A stretch of 64,000 nt of DNA, taken from contig NC_064035.1 of assembly GCF_932526225.1 (NCBI RefSeq), forward strand, positions 8,233,296 to 8,297,295, written 5' to 3'. The position numbers were made by a program, and so were the translations under genes. This DNA comes from Nematostella vectensis. Lineage: Eukaryota; Cnidaria; Anthozoa; Actiniaria; Edwardsiidae. This document shows positions 48,801 through 60,800 of this stretch, piece after piece. The notes under the pieces are model-generated. The model saw nothing but the letters and a program-made list of their open reading frames with translations, made no database searches and was not told where the DNA came from. Position 1 is the first letter of the stretch. Every line of letters begins with the position of its first letter.

Positions 48801-51800
48801 GTGCATATCTATTTTTAGAGTTTCCGTTTGGAATTTGACACCGAGACTCCAGGCTGCTATTCGTTTATCGTACGAGATAAGGATCGATGTGAACGCTTTT
48901 TAACAACACTCTCAGGTAGTACTCTTTTTTATTTTGTTACCATTTAAGCGATGGGCAATGGCTTCTCCCTGACCGTTATTCTCTGTCTCAGAATGCATTC
49001 GCTCCAAAGCACACCTTGAGTCTTCCCCTCCTACAGTTACCAGGGACCATCCACAGACTTTATGGCACGTCAGGTATGCTAGTGGGCACCCTGTGGCACG
49101 TTAGGTACGCTAATGGGCACCCTGTGGCATGTCAGGTACGCTAGTGGTTACTTTGTGGTATGTCAGTACGCAAACGGGCGCCCTGTGGCATAGGTGTGAA
49201 AGTGGGTACCCCTTGGCATGCCAGGTACGCTTTTGGGTACCCTGTAGCATGTTAGGCACGTTAGTGGGTACCCTGTGGCATGTTAGGTACACTAGTGTGC
49301 ATCCTGTGTCGTTCCTGGTGCGATATTGGGCTCCCTGTGTTTTGTACCATTTTTGTCTACAAATGTATTATTTTGACTGTTGTATTACTAAAGGTGTCAA
49401 GTACTTGGCGTTTTGGATGAAGAGCCCGCCGATACGGTATGTCTATTACCAGCCAGCCAGAGAACTTCCATCCCAGGGCTCTGACCCTGTATTTAAAATA
49501 ACCATTACGTACTTGCTCGAATAAGCCCCGTGGCAATTATTTATTTTTAGTGTAGAAATAAGCGAGGCGTTTATTTCAAAATCTGTGTTACCTTTTAGCA
49601 ACATACAAGGATTAGAAATTTTCCCAGAACCTAACAAAAAAACAAGATTTAAATTACAAAATGTTTTTGCGTGTAGTAGTACTGTCAGTTTTGGCTACTT
49701 CCCTACAGTCACATACAGTCCTCCTTTTAAACGAAGTCTGTAGTACAACATATTTAGGCGAGACTAAATTACTGTAGTCAATATCACCTCTTATGTCAAA
49801 TGCGGGGCTATTTCTACAGAAGACAATATATCTTCTGCATGCTATTTTTACATGTCTGTCAACGTATCATTCATGTTCACAGAGTCATTTTTAGCTTCGT
49901 TTTGCGATAATTTGTTTTCTGAATTTTCAGGCTAATCGACTGCAAGAACAAGCCATGCAATTTGCGCACCCACCGCTCATCAAAGACAGAAAGGTTTGTG
50001 GAGGGTTTTTTTTATAAGATGTAATTTTTTATTCTTAATTCATCTATCTTCCAGTCATATTAGAACCATTGTGTCCTTGCCTCTCTCTTAACCTATTGTG
50101 CACATGCCTCTCTCTTTCTCTTTACCTATTGTGTCCTTGCCTCTCTCTTTACCTATTGTGTTCTTGCCTCTCTCTTTACCTATTGTGTCCTTGCCTCTCT
50201 CTTTACCTATTGTGTTCTTGCCTTTCTCTTTACCTATTGTGTCCTTGCCTCTCTTTACCTATTGTGTCCTTGCCTCTCTTTTTACCTATTGTGTCCTTGC
50301 CTCTCTCTTTACCTATTGCGTCCTTGCCTCTCTCTTTACCTATTGCGTCCTTGCCTCTCGCTTTACCTATTGTGTCCTTGCCTTTCTCTTTACCTATTGT
50401 GTCCTTGCCTCTCTCTTTACCTATTGCGTCCTTGCCTCTCTCTTTACCTATTGTGTCCTTGTCTCTCGCTTTACCTATTGTGTCCTTGCCTCTCTCTTTA
50501 CCTATTGTGTCCTTGCCTCTCGCTTTACCTATTGTGTCCTTGCCTTTCTCTTTACCTATTGTGTCCTTGCCTCTCTCTTTACCTATTGCGTCCTTGCCTC
50601 TCTCTTTACCTATTGCGTCCTTGCCTCTCTCTTTACCTATTGTGTCCTTGCTTCTCTCTTAACCTATTATGTCCTTGCCTCTCTCTTTACCTATTGTGTC
50701 CTTGCCTCTCTCTTTACCTATTGTGTCCTTGCTTCTCTCTTTACCTATTGTGTCCTTGCTTCTCTCTTTACCTATTGTGTCCTTGCCTCTCTCTTTACCT
50801 ATTGTGTCCTTGCCTCTCTCTTTACCTATTGCGTCCTTGCCTCTCTCTTTACCTATTGTGTCCTTGCCTTTCTCTTTACCTATTGTGTCCTTGCCTCTCT
50901 CTTTACCTATTGTGTCCTTGCCTCTCTCTTTACCTATTGTGTCCTTGCTTCTCTCTTTACCTATTGTGTCCTTGCCTCTCTCTTTACCTATTGTGTCCTT
51001 GCCTCTCTCTTTACCTATTGCGTCCTTGCCTCTCTCTTTACCTATTGTGTCCTTGCCTTTCTCTTTACCTATTGTGTCCTTGCCTCTCTCTTTACCTATT
51101 GTGTCCTTGCCTCTCTCTTTACCTATTGTGTCCTTGCTTCTCTCTTTACCTATTGCGTCCTTGCCTCTCTCTTTACCTATTGTGTCCTTGCCTCTCTCTT
51201 TACCTATTGTGTCCTTGCCTTTCTCTTTACCTATTGTGTCCTTGCCTTTCTCTTTACCTATTGTGTCCTTGTCTCTCTCTTTACCTATTGTGTCCTTGTC
51301 TCTCTCTTTACCTATTGTGTCCTTGCCTTTCTCTTTACCTATTGTGTTCTTGCCTCTCTCTTTACCTATTGTGTCCTTGCCTCTCTCTTTACCTATTGTG
51401 TCCTTGCCTCTCTCTTTACCTATTGTGTCCTTGCCTCTCTCTTTACCTATTGTGTCCTTGTCTCTCTCTTTACCTATTGTGTCCTTGCCTCTCGCTTTAC
51501 CTATTGTGTCCTTGCCTCTCTCTTTACCTATTGCATCCTTGCCTCTCTCTTTACCTATTGCGTCCTTGCCTCTCTCTTTACCTATTTTGTCCTTGCCTCT
51601 CTCTTTACCTATTGTGTCCTTGCCTCTCTCTTTACCTATTGTGTCCTTGCCTCTCTCTTTACCTATTTTGTCCTTGCCTCTCTCTTTACCTATTGTGTTC
51701 TTGCCTCTCTCTTTACCTATTGTGTCCTTGCTTCTCTCTTTACCTATTGTGTCCTTGCCTCTCTCTTTACCTATTTTGTCCTTGCCTCTCTCTTTACCTA

Positions 51801-54800
51801 TTGTGTTCTTGCCTCTCTCTTTACCTATTGTGTCCTTGCCTCTCTTTACCTATTGTGTCCTTGCCTCTCTCTTTACCTATTGTGTCCTTGTCTCTCTCTT
51901 TACCTATTGTGTCCTTGCCTCTCTCTTTACCTATTGTGTCCTTGCCTCTCTCTTAACCTATTGTGTCCTTGCCTCTCTCTTTACCTATTGTGTCCTTGCC
52001 TCTCTTTACCTATTGTGTCCTTGCCTCTCTCTTTACCTATTGTGTCCTTGCCTCTCTCTTTACCTATTGTGTCCTTGCCTCTCGCTTTACCTATTGTGTT
52101 CTTGCCTCTCTCTTTACCTATTGTGTTCTTGCCTCTCTCTTTACCTATTGTGTCCTTGCCTTTCTCTTAACCTATTTTGTCCTTGCCTCTCTCTTTACCT
52201 ATTGCGTCCTTGCCTCTCTCTTTACCTATTGTGTCCTTGCTTCTCTCTTTACCTATTGTGTCCTTGCCTCTCGCTTTACCTATTGTGTCCTTGCCTCTCT
52301 CTTTACCTATTGTGTCCTTGCCTCTCTCTTTACCTATTGTGTCCTTGCCTCTCTCTTTACCTATTGTGTTCTTGCCTCTCTCTTTACCTATTGTGTCCTT
52401 GCCTCTCTCTTTACCTATTGTGTCCTTGCCTCTCTCTTTACCTATTGTGCACATGCCTCTCTCTTTACCTATTGTGTTCTTGCCTCTCTCTTAACCTATT
52501 GTGTCCTTGCCTCTCTCTTTACCTATTGTGTCCTTGCCTTTCTCTTTACCTATTGTGTTCTTGCCTTTCTCTTTACCTATTGTGTCCTTGCCTCTCTCTT
52601 TACCTATTGTGTCCTTGCCTCTCTTTACCTATTGTGTCCTTGCCTCTCTCTTTACCTATTGTGTCCTTGCCTCTCGCTTTACCTATTGTGTCCTTGCCTT
52701 TCTCTTTACCTATTGTGTCCTTGCCTCTCTCTTTACCTATTGTGTCCTTGCCTCTCTCTTTACCTATTGTGTCCTTGCCTCTCTCTTTACCTATTGTGTC
52801 CTTGCCTCTCTCTTTACCTATTGTGTCCTTGCCTCTCTCTTTACCTATTGTGTCCTTGCCTCTCTCTTTACCTATTGCGTCCTTGCCTTTCTCTTTACCT
52901 GTTGTGTCCTTGCCTCTCTCTTTACCTATTGTGTCCTTGCCTCTCTCTTTACCTATTGTGTCCTTGCCTCTCTCTTTACCTATTGTGTTCTTGCCTCTCT
53001 CTTTACCTATTGTGTCCTTGCCTCTCTCTTTACCTATTGTGTCCTTGCCTCTCTCTTTACCTATTGTGTCCTTGCCTTTCTCTTTACCTATTGTGTTCTT
53101 GCCTTTCTCTTTACCTATTGCGTCCTTGTCTCTCTCTTAACCTATTGTGTCCTTGCTTCTCTCTTTACCTATTGTGTCCTTGCCTCTCTCTTTACCTATT
53201 GTGTCCTTGCCTCTCTCTTTACCTATTGTGTTCTTGCCTCTCTCTTTACCTATTGTGTCCTTGCCTCTCTCTTTACCTATTGTGTCCTTGCCTCTCTCTT
53301 TACCTATTGTGTCCTTGCTTCTCGCTTTACCTATTGTGTCCTTGCCTCTCTCTTTACCTATTGTGTCCTTGCCTCTCTCTTTACCTATTGCGTCCTTGCC
53401 TCTCTCTTTACCTATTGTGTCCTTGCCTTTCTCTTTACCTATTGTGTCCTTGCCTCTCTCTTTACCTATTGCGTCCTTGCCTCTCTCTTTACCTATTGTG
53501 TCCTTGCTTCTCGCTTTACCTATTGTGTCCTTGCCTCTCTCTTTACCTATTGCGTCCTTGCCTCTCTCTTTACCTATTGTGTCCTTGCTTCTCTCTTTAC
53601 CTATTGTGTTCTTGCTTCTCGCTTTACCTATTGTGTCCTTGCCTCTCTCTTTACCTATTGTGTCCTTGCCTCTCTCTCTACCTATTGTGTCCTTGCCTCT
53701 CTCTTTACCTATTGTGTCCTTGCTTCTCGCTTTACCTATTGTGTCCTTGCCTCTCTCTTTACCTATTGTGTCCTTGCCTCTCTCTCTACCTATTGTGTCC
53801 TTGCCTCTCTCTTTACCTATTGTGTCCTTGCTTCTCGCTTTACCTATTGTGTCCTTGCCTCTCTCTTTACCTATTGTGTTCTTGTCTCTCTCTTTACCTA
53901 TTGTGTTCTTGCCTTTCTCTTTACCTATTGTGTTCTTGTCTCTCTCTTTACCTATTGTGTCCTTGCCTCTCTCTTTACCTATTGTGTCCTTGCCTCTCTC
54001 TTTACCTATTGTGTCCTTGCCTCTCTCTTTACCTATTGTGTTCTTGCCTTTCTCTTTACCTATTGCGTCCTTGCCTCTCTCTTTACCTATTGTGTTCTTA
54101 CCTCTCTCTTTACCTATTGTGTCCTTGCCTTTCTCTTTACCTATTGTGTCCTTGCCTTTCTCTTTACCTATTGTGTCCTTGCCTCTCTCTTTACCTATTG
54201 CGTCCTTGCCTCTCTCTTTACCTATTGTGTCCTTGCCTCTCTCTTTACCTATTGTGTCCTTGTCTCTCTCTTTACCTATTGTGTCCTTGCCTCTCTCTTT
54301 ACCTATTGCGTCCTTGCCTTTCTCTTTACCTATTTTGTCCTTGCTTCTCTCTTTACCTATTGTGTCCTTGCCTCTCTCTTTACCTATTGTGTCCTTGCCT
54401 CTCTCTTTACCTATTGTGTCCTTGCCTTTCTCTTTACCTATTGTGTCCTTGCCTCTCTCTTTACCTATTGCGTCCTTGCCTCTCTCTTTACCTATTGTGT
54501 CCTTGTCTCTCTCTTTACCTATTGTGTCCTTGCCTCTCTCTTTACCTATTGCGTCCTTGCCTTTCTCTTTACCTATTTTGTCCTTGCTTCTCGCTTTACC
54601 TATTGTGTCCTTGCCTCTCTCTCTACCTATTGCGTCCTTGCCTCTCTCTTTACCTATTGTGTCCTTGCCTCTCTCTCTACCTATTGTGTCCTTGTCTCTC
54701 TCTTTACCTATTGCGTCCTTGTCTCTCTCTTTACCTATTTTGTCCTTGTCTCTCTCTTTACCTATTGTGTTCTTGCCTCTCTCTTTACCTATTGTGTCCT

Positions 54801-57800
54801 TGCCTCTCTCTTTACCTATTGTGTCCTTGTCTCTCTCTTTACCTATTGTGTCCTTGCCTCTCTCTTTACCTATTGTGTCCTTGCCTCTCTCTTTACCTAT
54901 TGTGTCCTTGCCTCTCGCTTTACCTATTGTGTTCTTGCCTCTCTCTTTACCTATTGTGTTCTTGCCTCTCTCTTTACCTATTGTGTCCTTGCCTTTCTCT
55001 TAACCTATTTTGTCCTTGCCTCTCTCTTTACCTATTGCGTCCTTGCCTCTCTCTTTACCTATTGTGTCCTTGCTTCTCTCTTTACCTATTGTGTCCTTGC
55101 CTCTCGCTTTACCTATTGTGTCCTTGCCTCTCTCTTTACCTATTGTGTCCTTGCCTCTCTCTTTACCTATTGTGTCCTTGCCTCTCTCTTTACCTATTGT
55201 GTTCTTGCCTCTCTCTTTACCTATTGTGTCCTTGCCTCTCTCTTTACCTATTGTGTCCTTGCCTCTCTCTTTACCTATTGTGCACATGCCTCTCTCTTTA
55301 CCTATTGTGTTCTTGCCTCTCTCTTAACCTATTGTGTCCTTGCCTCTCTCTTTACCTATTGTGTCCTTGCCTTTCTCTTTACCTATTGTGTTCTTGCCTT
55401 TCTCTTTACCTATTGTGTCCTTGCCTCTCTCTTTACCTATTGTGTCCTTGCCTCTCTTTACCTATTGTGTCCTTGCCTCTCTCTTTACCTATTGTGTCCT
55501 TGCCTCTCGCTTTACCTATTGTGTCCTTGCCTTTCTCTTTACCTATTGTGTCCTTGCCTCTCTCTTTACCTATTGTGTCCTTGCCTCTCTCTTTACCTAT
55601 TGTGTCCTTGCCTCTCTCTTTACCTATTGTGTCCTTGCCTCTCTCTTTACCTATTGTGTCCTTGCCTCTCTCTTTACCTATTGTGTCCTTGCCTCTCTCT
55701 TTACCTATTGCGTCCTTGCCTTTCTCTTTACCTGTTGTGTCCTTGCCTCTCTCTTTACCTATTGTGTCCTTGCCTCTCTCTTTACCTATTGTGTCCTTGC
55801 CTCTCTCTTTACCTATTGTGTTCTTGCCTCTCTCTTTACCTATTGTGTCCTTGCCTCTCTCTTTACCTATTGTGTCCTTGCCTCTCTCTTTACCTATTGT
55901 GTCCTTGCCTTTCTCTTTACCTATTGTGTTCTTGCCTTTCTCTTTACCTATTGCGTCCTTGTCTCTCTCTTAACCTATTGTGTCCTTGCTTCTCTCTTTA
56001 CCTATTGTGTCCTTGCCTCTCTCTTTACCTATTGTGTCCTTGCCTCTCTCTTTACCTATTGTGTTCTTGCCTCTCTCTTTACCTATTGTGTCCTTGCCTC
56101 TCTCTTTACCTATTGTGTCCTTGCCTCTCTCTTTACCTATTGTGTCCTTGCTTCTCGCTTTACCTATTGTGTCCTTGCCTCTCTCTTTACCTATTGTGTC
56201 CTTGCCTCTCTCTTTACCTATTGCGTCCTTGCCTCTCTCTTTACCTATTGTGTCCTTGCCTTTCTCTTTACCTATTGTGTCCTTGCCTCTCTCTTTACCT
56301 ATTGCGTCCTTGCCTCTCTCTTTACCTATTGTGTCCTTGCTTCTCGCTTTACCTATTGTGTCCTTGCCTCTCTCTTTACCTATTGCGTCCTTGCCTCTCT
56401 CTTTACCTATTGTGTCCTTGCTTCTCTCTTTACCTATTGTGTTCTTGCTTCTCGCTTTACCTATTGTGTCCTTGCCTCTCTCTTTACCTATTGTGTCCTT
56501 GCCTCTCTCTCTACCTATTGTGTCCTTGCCTCTCTCTTTACCTATTGTGTCCTTGCTTCTCGCTTTACCTATTGTGTCCTTGCCTCTCTCTTTACCTATT
56601 GTGTCCTTGCCTCTCTCTCTACCTATTGTGTCCTTGCCTCTCTCTTTACCTATTGTGTCCTTGCTTCTCGCTTTACCTATTGTGTCCTTGCCTCTCTCTT
56701 TACCTATTGTGTTCTTGTCTCTCTCTTTACCTATTGTGTTCTTGCCTTTCTCTTTACCTATTGTGTTCTTGTCTCTCTCTTTACCTATTGTGTCCTTGCC
56801 TCTCTCTTTACCTATTGTGTCCTTGCCTCTCTCTTTACCTATTGTGTCCTTGCCTCTCTCTTTACCTATTGTGTTCTTGCCTTTCTCTTTACCTATTGCG
56901 TCCTTGCCTCTCTCTTTACCTATTGTGTTCTTACCTCTCTCTTTACCTATTGTGTCCTTGCCTTTCTCTTTACCTATTGTGTCCTTGCCTTTCTCTTTAC
57001 CTATTGTGTCCTTGCCTCTCTCTTTACCTATTGCGTCCTTGCCTCTCTCTTTACCTATTGTGTCCTTGCCTCTCTCTTTACCTATTGTGTCCTTGTCTCT
57101 CTCTTTACCTATTGTGTCCTTGCCTCTCTCTTTACCTATTGCGTCCTTGCCTTTCTCTTTACCTATTTTGTCCTTGCTTCTCTCTTTACCTATTGTGTCC
57201 TTGCCTCTCTCTTTACCTATTGTGTCCTTGCCTCTCTCTTTACCTATTGTGTCCTTGCCTTTCTCTTTACCTATTGTGTCCTTGCCTCTCTCTTTACCTA
57301 TTGCGTCCTTGCCTCTCTCTTTACCTATTGTGTCCTTGTCTCTCTCTTTACCTATTGTGTCCTTGCCTCTCTCTTTACCTATTGCGTCCTTGCCTTTCTC
57401 TTTACCTATTTTGTCCTTGCTTCTCGCTTTACCTATTGTGTCCTTGCCTCTCTCTCTACCTATTGCGTCCTTGCCTCTCTCTTTACCTATTGTGTCCTTG
57501 CCTCTCTCTCTACCTATTGTGTCCTTGTCTCTCTCTTTACCTATTGCGTCCTTGTCTCTCTCTTTACCTATTTTGTCCTTGTCTCTCTCTTTACCTATTG
57601 TGTTCTTGCCTCTCTCTTTACCTATTGTGTCCTTGCCTCTCTCTTTACCTATTTTGTCCTTGTCTCTCTCTTTACCTATTGTGTTCTTGCCTCTCTCTTT
57701 ACCTATTGTGTCCTTGTCTCTCTCTTTACCTATTGTGTCCTTGCCTCTCTCTTTACCTATTTTGTCCTTGTCTCTCTCTTTACCTATTGTGTTCTTGCCT

Positions 57801-60800
57801 CTCTCTTTACCTATTGTGTCCTTGTCTCTCTCTTTACCTATTGTGTCCTTGTCTCTCTCTTTACCTATTGTGTCCTTGCCTCTCTCTTTACCTATTGTGT
57901 TCTTGTCTCTCTCTTTACCTGTTGTGTCCTTGCCTCTCTCTTTACCTATTGTGTCCTTGCCTCTCTCTTTACCTATTGTGTCCTTGCCTCTCTCTTTACC
58001 AATTGTGTCCTTGCCTCTCTCTTTACCTATTGTGTCCTTGTCTCTCTCTTTACCTATTGTGTCCTTGCCTCTCTCTTTACCTATTGTGTTCTTGTCTCTC
58101 TCTTTACCTGTTGTGTCCTTGCCTTTCTCTTTACCTATTGTGTCCTTGCCTCTCTCTTTACCTATTGTGTCCTTGCCTCTCTCTTTCTCTTAACCTATTT
58201 TGTCCTTGCCTCTCTCTTTCTCTTAACCTATTTTGTCCTTGCCTCTCTCTTTCTCTTAACCTATTTTGTCCTTGCCTCTCTCTTTACCTATTGTGTCCTT
58301 GCTTCTCTCTTTACCTATTGTGTCCTTGCTTCTCGCTTTACCTATTGTGTCCTTGCCTCTCTCTTTACCTATTGTGTCCTTGCTTCTCGCTTTACCTATT
58401 GTGTCCTTGCCTCTCTCTTTACCTATTGTGTCCTTGCCTCTCTCTCTACCTATTGTGTCCTTGCCTCTCTCTTTACCTATTGTGTCCTTGCTTCTCGCTT
58501 TACCTATTGTGTCCTTGCCTCTCTCTTTACCTATTGTGTCCTTGCCTCTCTCTCTACCTATTGTGTCCTTGCCTCTCTCTTTACCTATTGTGTCCTTGCT
58601 TCTCGCTTTACCTATTGTGTCCTTGCCTCTCTCTTTACCTATTGTGTTCTTGTCTCTCTCTTTACCTATTGTGTTCTTGCCTTTCTCTTTACCTATTGTG
58701 TTCTTGTCTCTCTCTTTTCCTATTGTGTCCTTGCCTCTCTCTTTACCTATTGTGTCCTTGCCTCTCTCTTTACCTATTGTGTCCTTGCCTCTCTCTTTAC
58801 CTATTGTGTTCTTGCCTTTCTCTTTACCTATTGTGTCCTTGCCTCTCTCTTTACCTATTGTGTTCTTACCTCTCTCTTTACCTATTGTGTCCTTGCCTTT
58901 CTCTTTACCTATTGTGTCCTTGCCTTTCTCTTTACCTATTGTGTCCTTGCCTCTCTCTTTACCTATTGCGTCCTTGTCTCTCTCTTTACCTATTTTGTCC
59001 TTGTCTCTCTCTTTACCTATTGTGTTCTTGCCTCTCTCTTTACCTATTGTGTCCTTGCCTCTCTCTTTACCTATTTTGTCCTTGTCTCTCTCTTTACCTA
59101 TTGTGTTCTTGCCTCTCTCTTTACCTATTGTGTCCTTGTCTCTCTCTTTACCTATTGTGTCCTTGCCTCTCTCTTTACCTATTTTGTCCTTGTCTCTCTC
59201 TTTACCTATTGTGTTCTTGCCTCTCTCTTTACCTATTGTGTCCTTGTCTCTCTCTTTACCTATTGTGTCCTTGTCTCTCTCTTTACCTATTGTGTCCTTG
59301 CCTCTCTCTTTACCTATTGTGTTCTTGTCTCTCTCTTTACCTGTTGTGTCCTTGCCTCTCTCTTTACCTATTGTGTCCTTGACTCTCTCTTTACCTATTG
59401 TGTCCTTGCCTCTCTCTTTACCTATTGTGTCCTTGTCTCTCTCTTTACCTATTGTGTCCTTGCCTCTCTCTTTACCTATTGTGTTCTTGTCTCTCTCTTT
59501 ACCTGTTGTGTCCTTGCCTTTCTCTTTACCTATTGTGTCCTTGCCTCTCTCTTTACCTATTGTGTCCTTGCCTCTCTCTTTACCTATTGTGTTCTTGCCT
59601 TTCTCTTTACCTATTGCGTCCTTGCCTCTCTCTTTACCTATTGTGTTCTTACCTCTCTCTTTACCTATTGTGTCCTTGCCTTTCTCTTTACCTATTGTGT
59701 CCTTGCCTTTCTCTTTACCTATTGTGTCCTTGTCTCTCTCTTTACCTATTGTGTCCTTGCCTCTCTCTTTACCTATTGTGTTCTTGCCTCTCTCTTTACC
59801 TATTGCATCCTTGCCTCTCTCTTTACCTATTGTGTCCTTGCCTCTCTCTTTACCTATTGTGTCCTTGCCTTTCTCTTTACCTATTGTGTCCTTGTCTCTC
59901 TCTTTACCTATTGTGTCCTTGTCTCTCTCTTTACCTATTGTGTCCTTGCCTTTCTCTTTACCTATTGTGTCCTTGCCTCTCTCTTTACCTATTGTGTCCT
60001 TGTCTCTCTCTTTACCTATTGTGTCCTTGCCTTTCTCTTTACCTATTGTGTCCTTGCCTCTTTCTTTACCTATTGTGTCCTTGCCTCTCTCTTTACCTAT
60101 TGTGTCCTTGCCTCTCTCTTTACCTATTGTGTCCTTGCCTCTCTCTTTACCTATTGTGTCCTTGCCTCTCTCTTTCTCTTAACCTATTTTGTCCTTGCCT
60201 CTCTCTTTTCCTATTGTGTCCTTGTCTCTCTCTTTACCTATTGCGTCCTTGCCTTTCTCTTTACCTATTGTGCACATGCCTCTCTCTTTACCTATTGTGT
60301 CCTTGCTTCTCGCTTTACCTATTGTGTCCTTGCTTCTCGCTTTACCTATTGTGTTCTCGCCTCTCTTTACCTATTGTGTTCTTGCCTCTCTCTTTACCTA
60401 TTGCGTCCTTGCCTCTCTCTTTACCTATTGTGTCCTTGCTTCTCGCTTTACCTATTGTGTCCTTGCTTCTCTCTTTACCTATTGTGTCCTTGCTTCTCTC
60501 TTTACCTATTGCGTCCTTGCTTCTCGCTTTACCTATTGTGTCCTTGCCTCTCTCTTTACCTATTGTGTTCTTGCTTCTCTCTTTACCTATTGTGTCCTTG
60601 CCTCTCTCTTTACCTATTGTGTCCTTGCCTCTCTCTTTACCTATTGTGTTCTTGTCTCTCTCTTTACCTATTGTGTCCTCGCTTCTCTCTTTACCTATTG
60701 TGTCCTTGCTTCTCGCTTTACCTATTGTGTCCTTGCTTCTCGCTTTACCTATTGTGTTCTCGCCTCTCTTTACCTATTGTGTTCTTGCCTCTCTCTTTAC

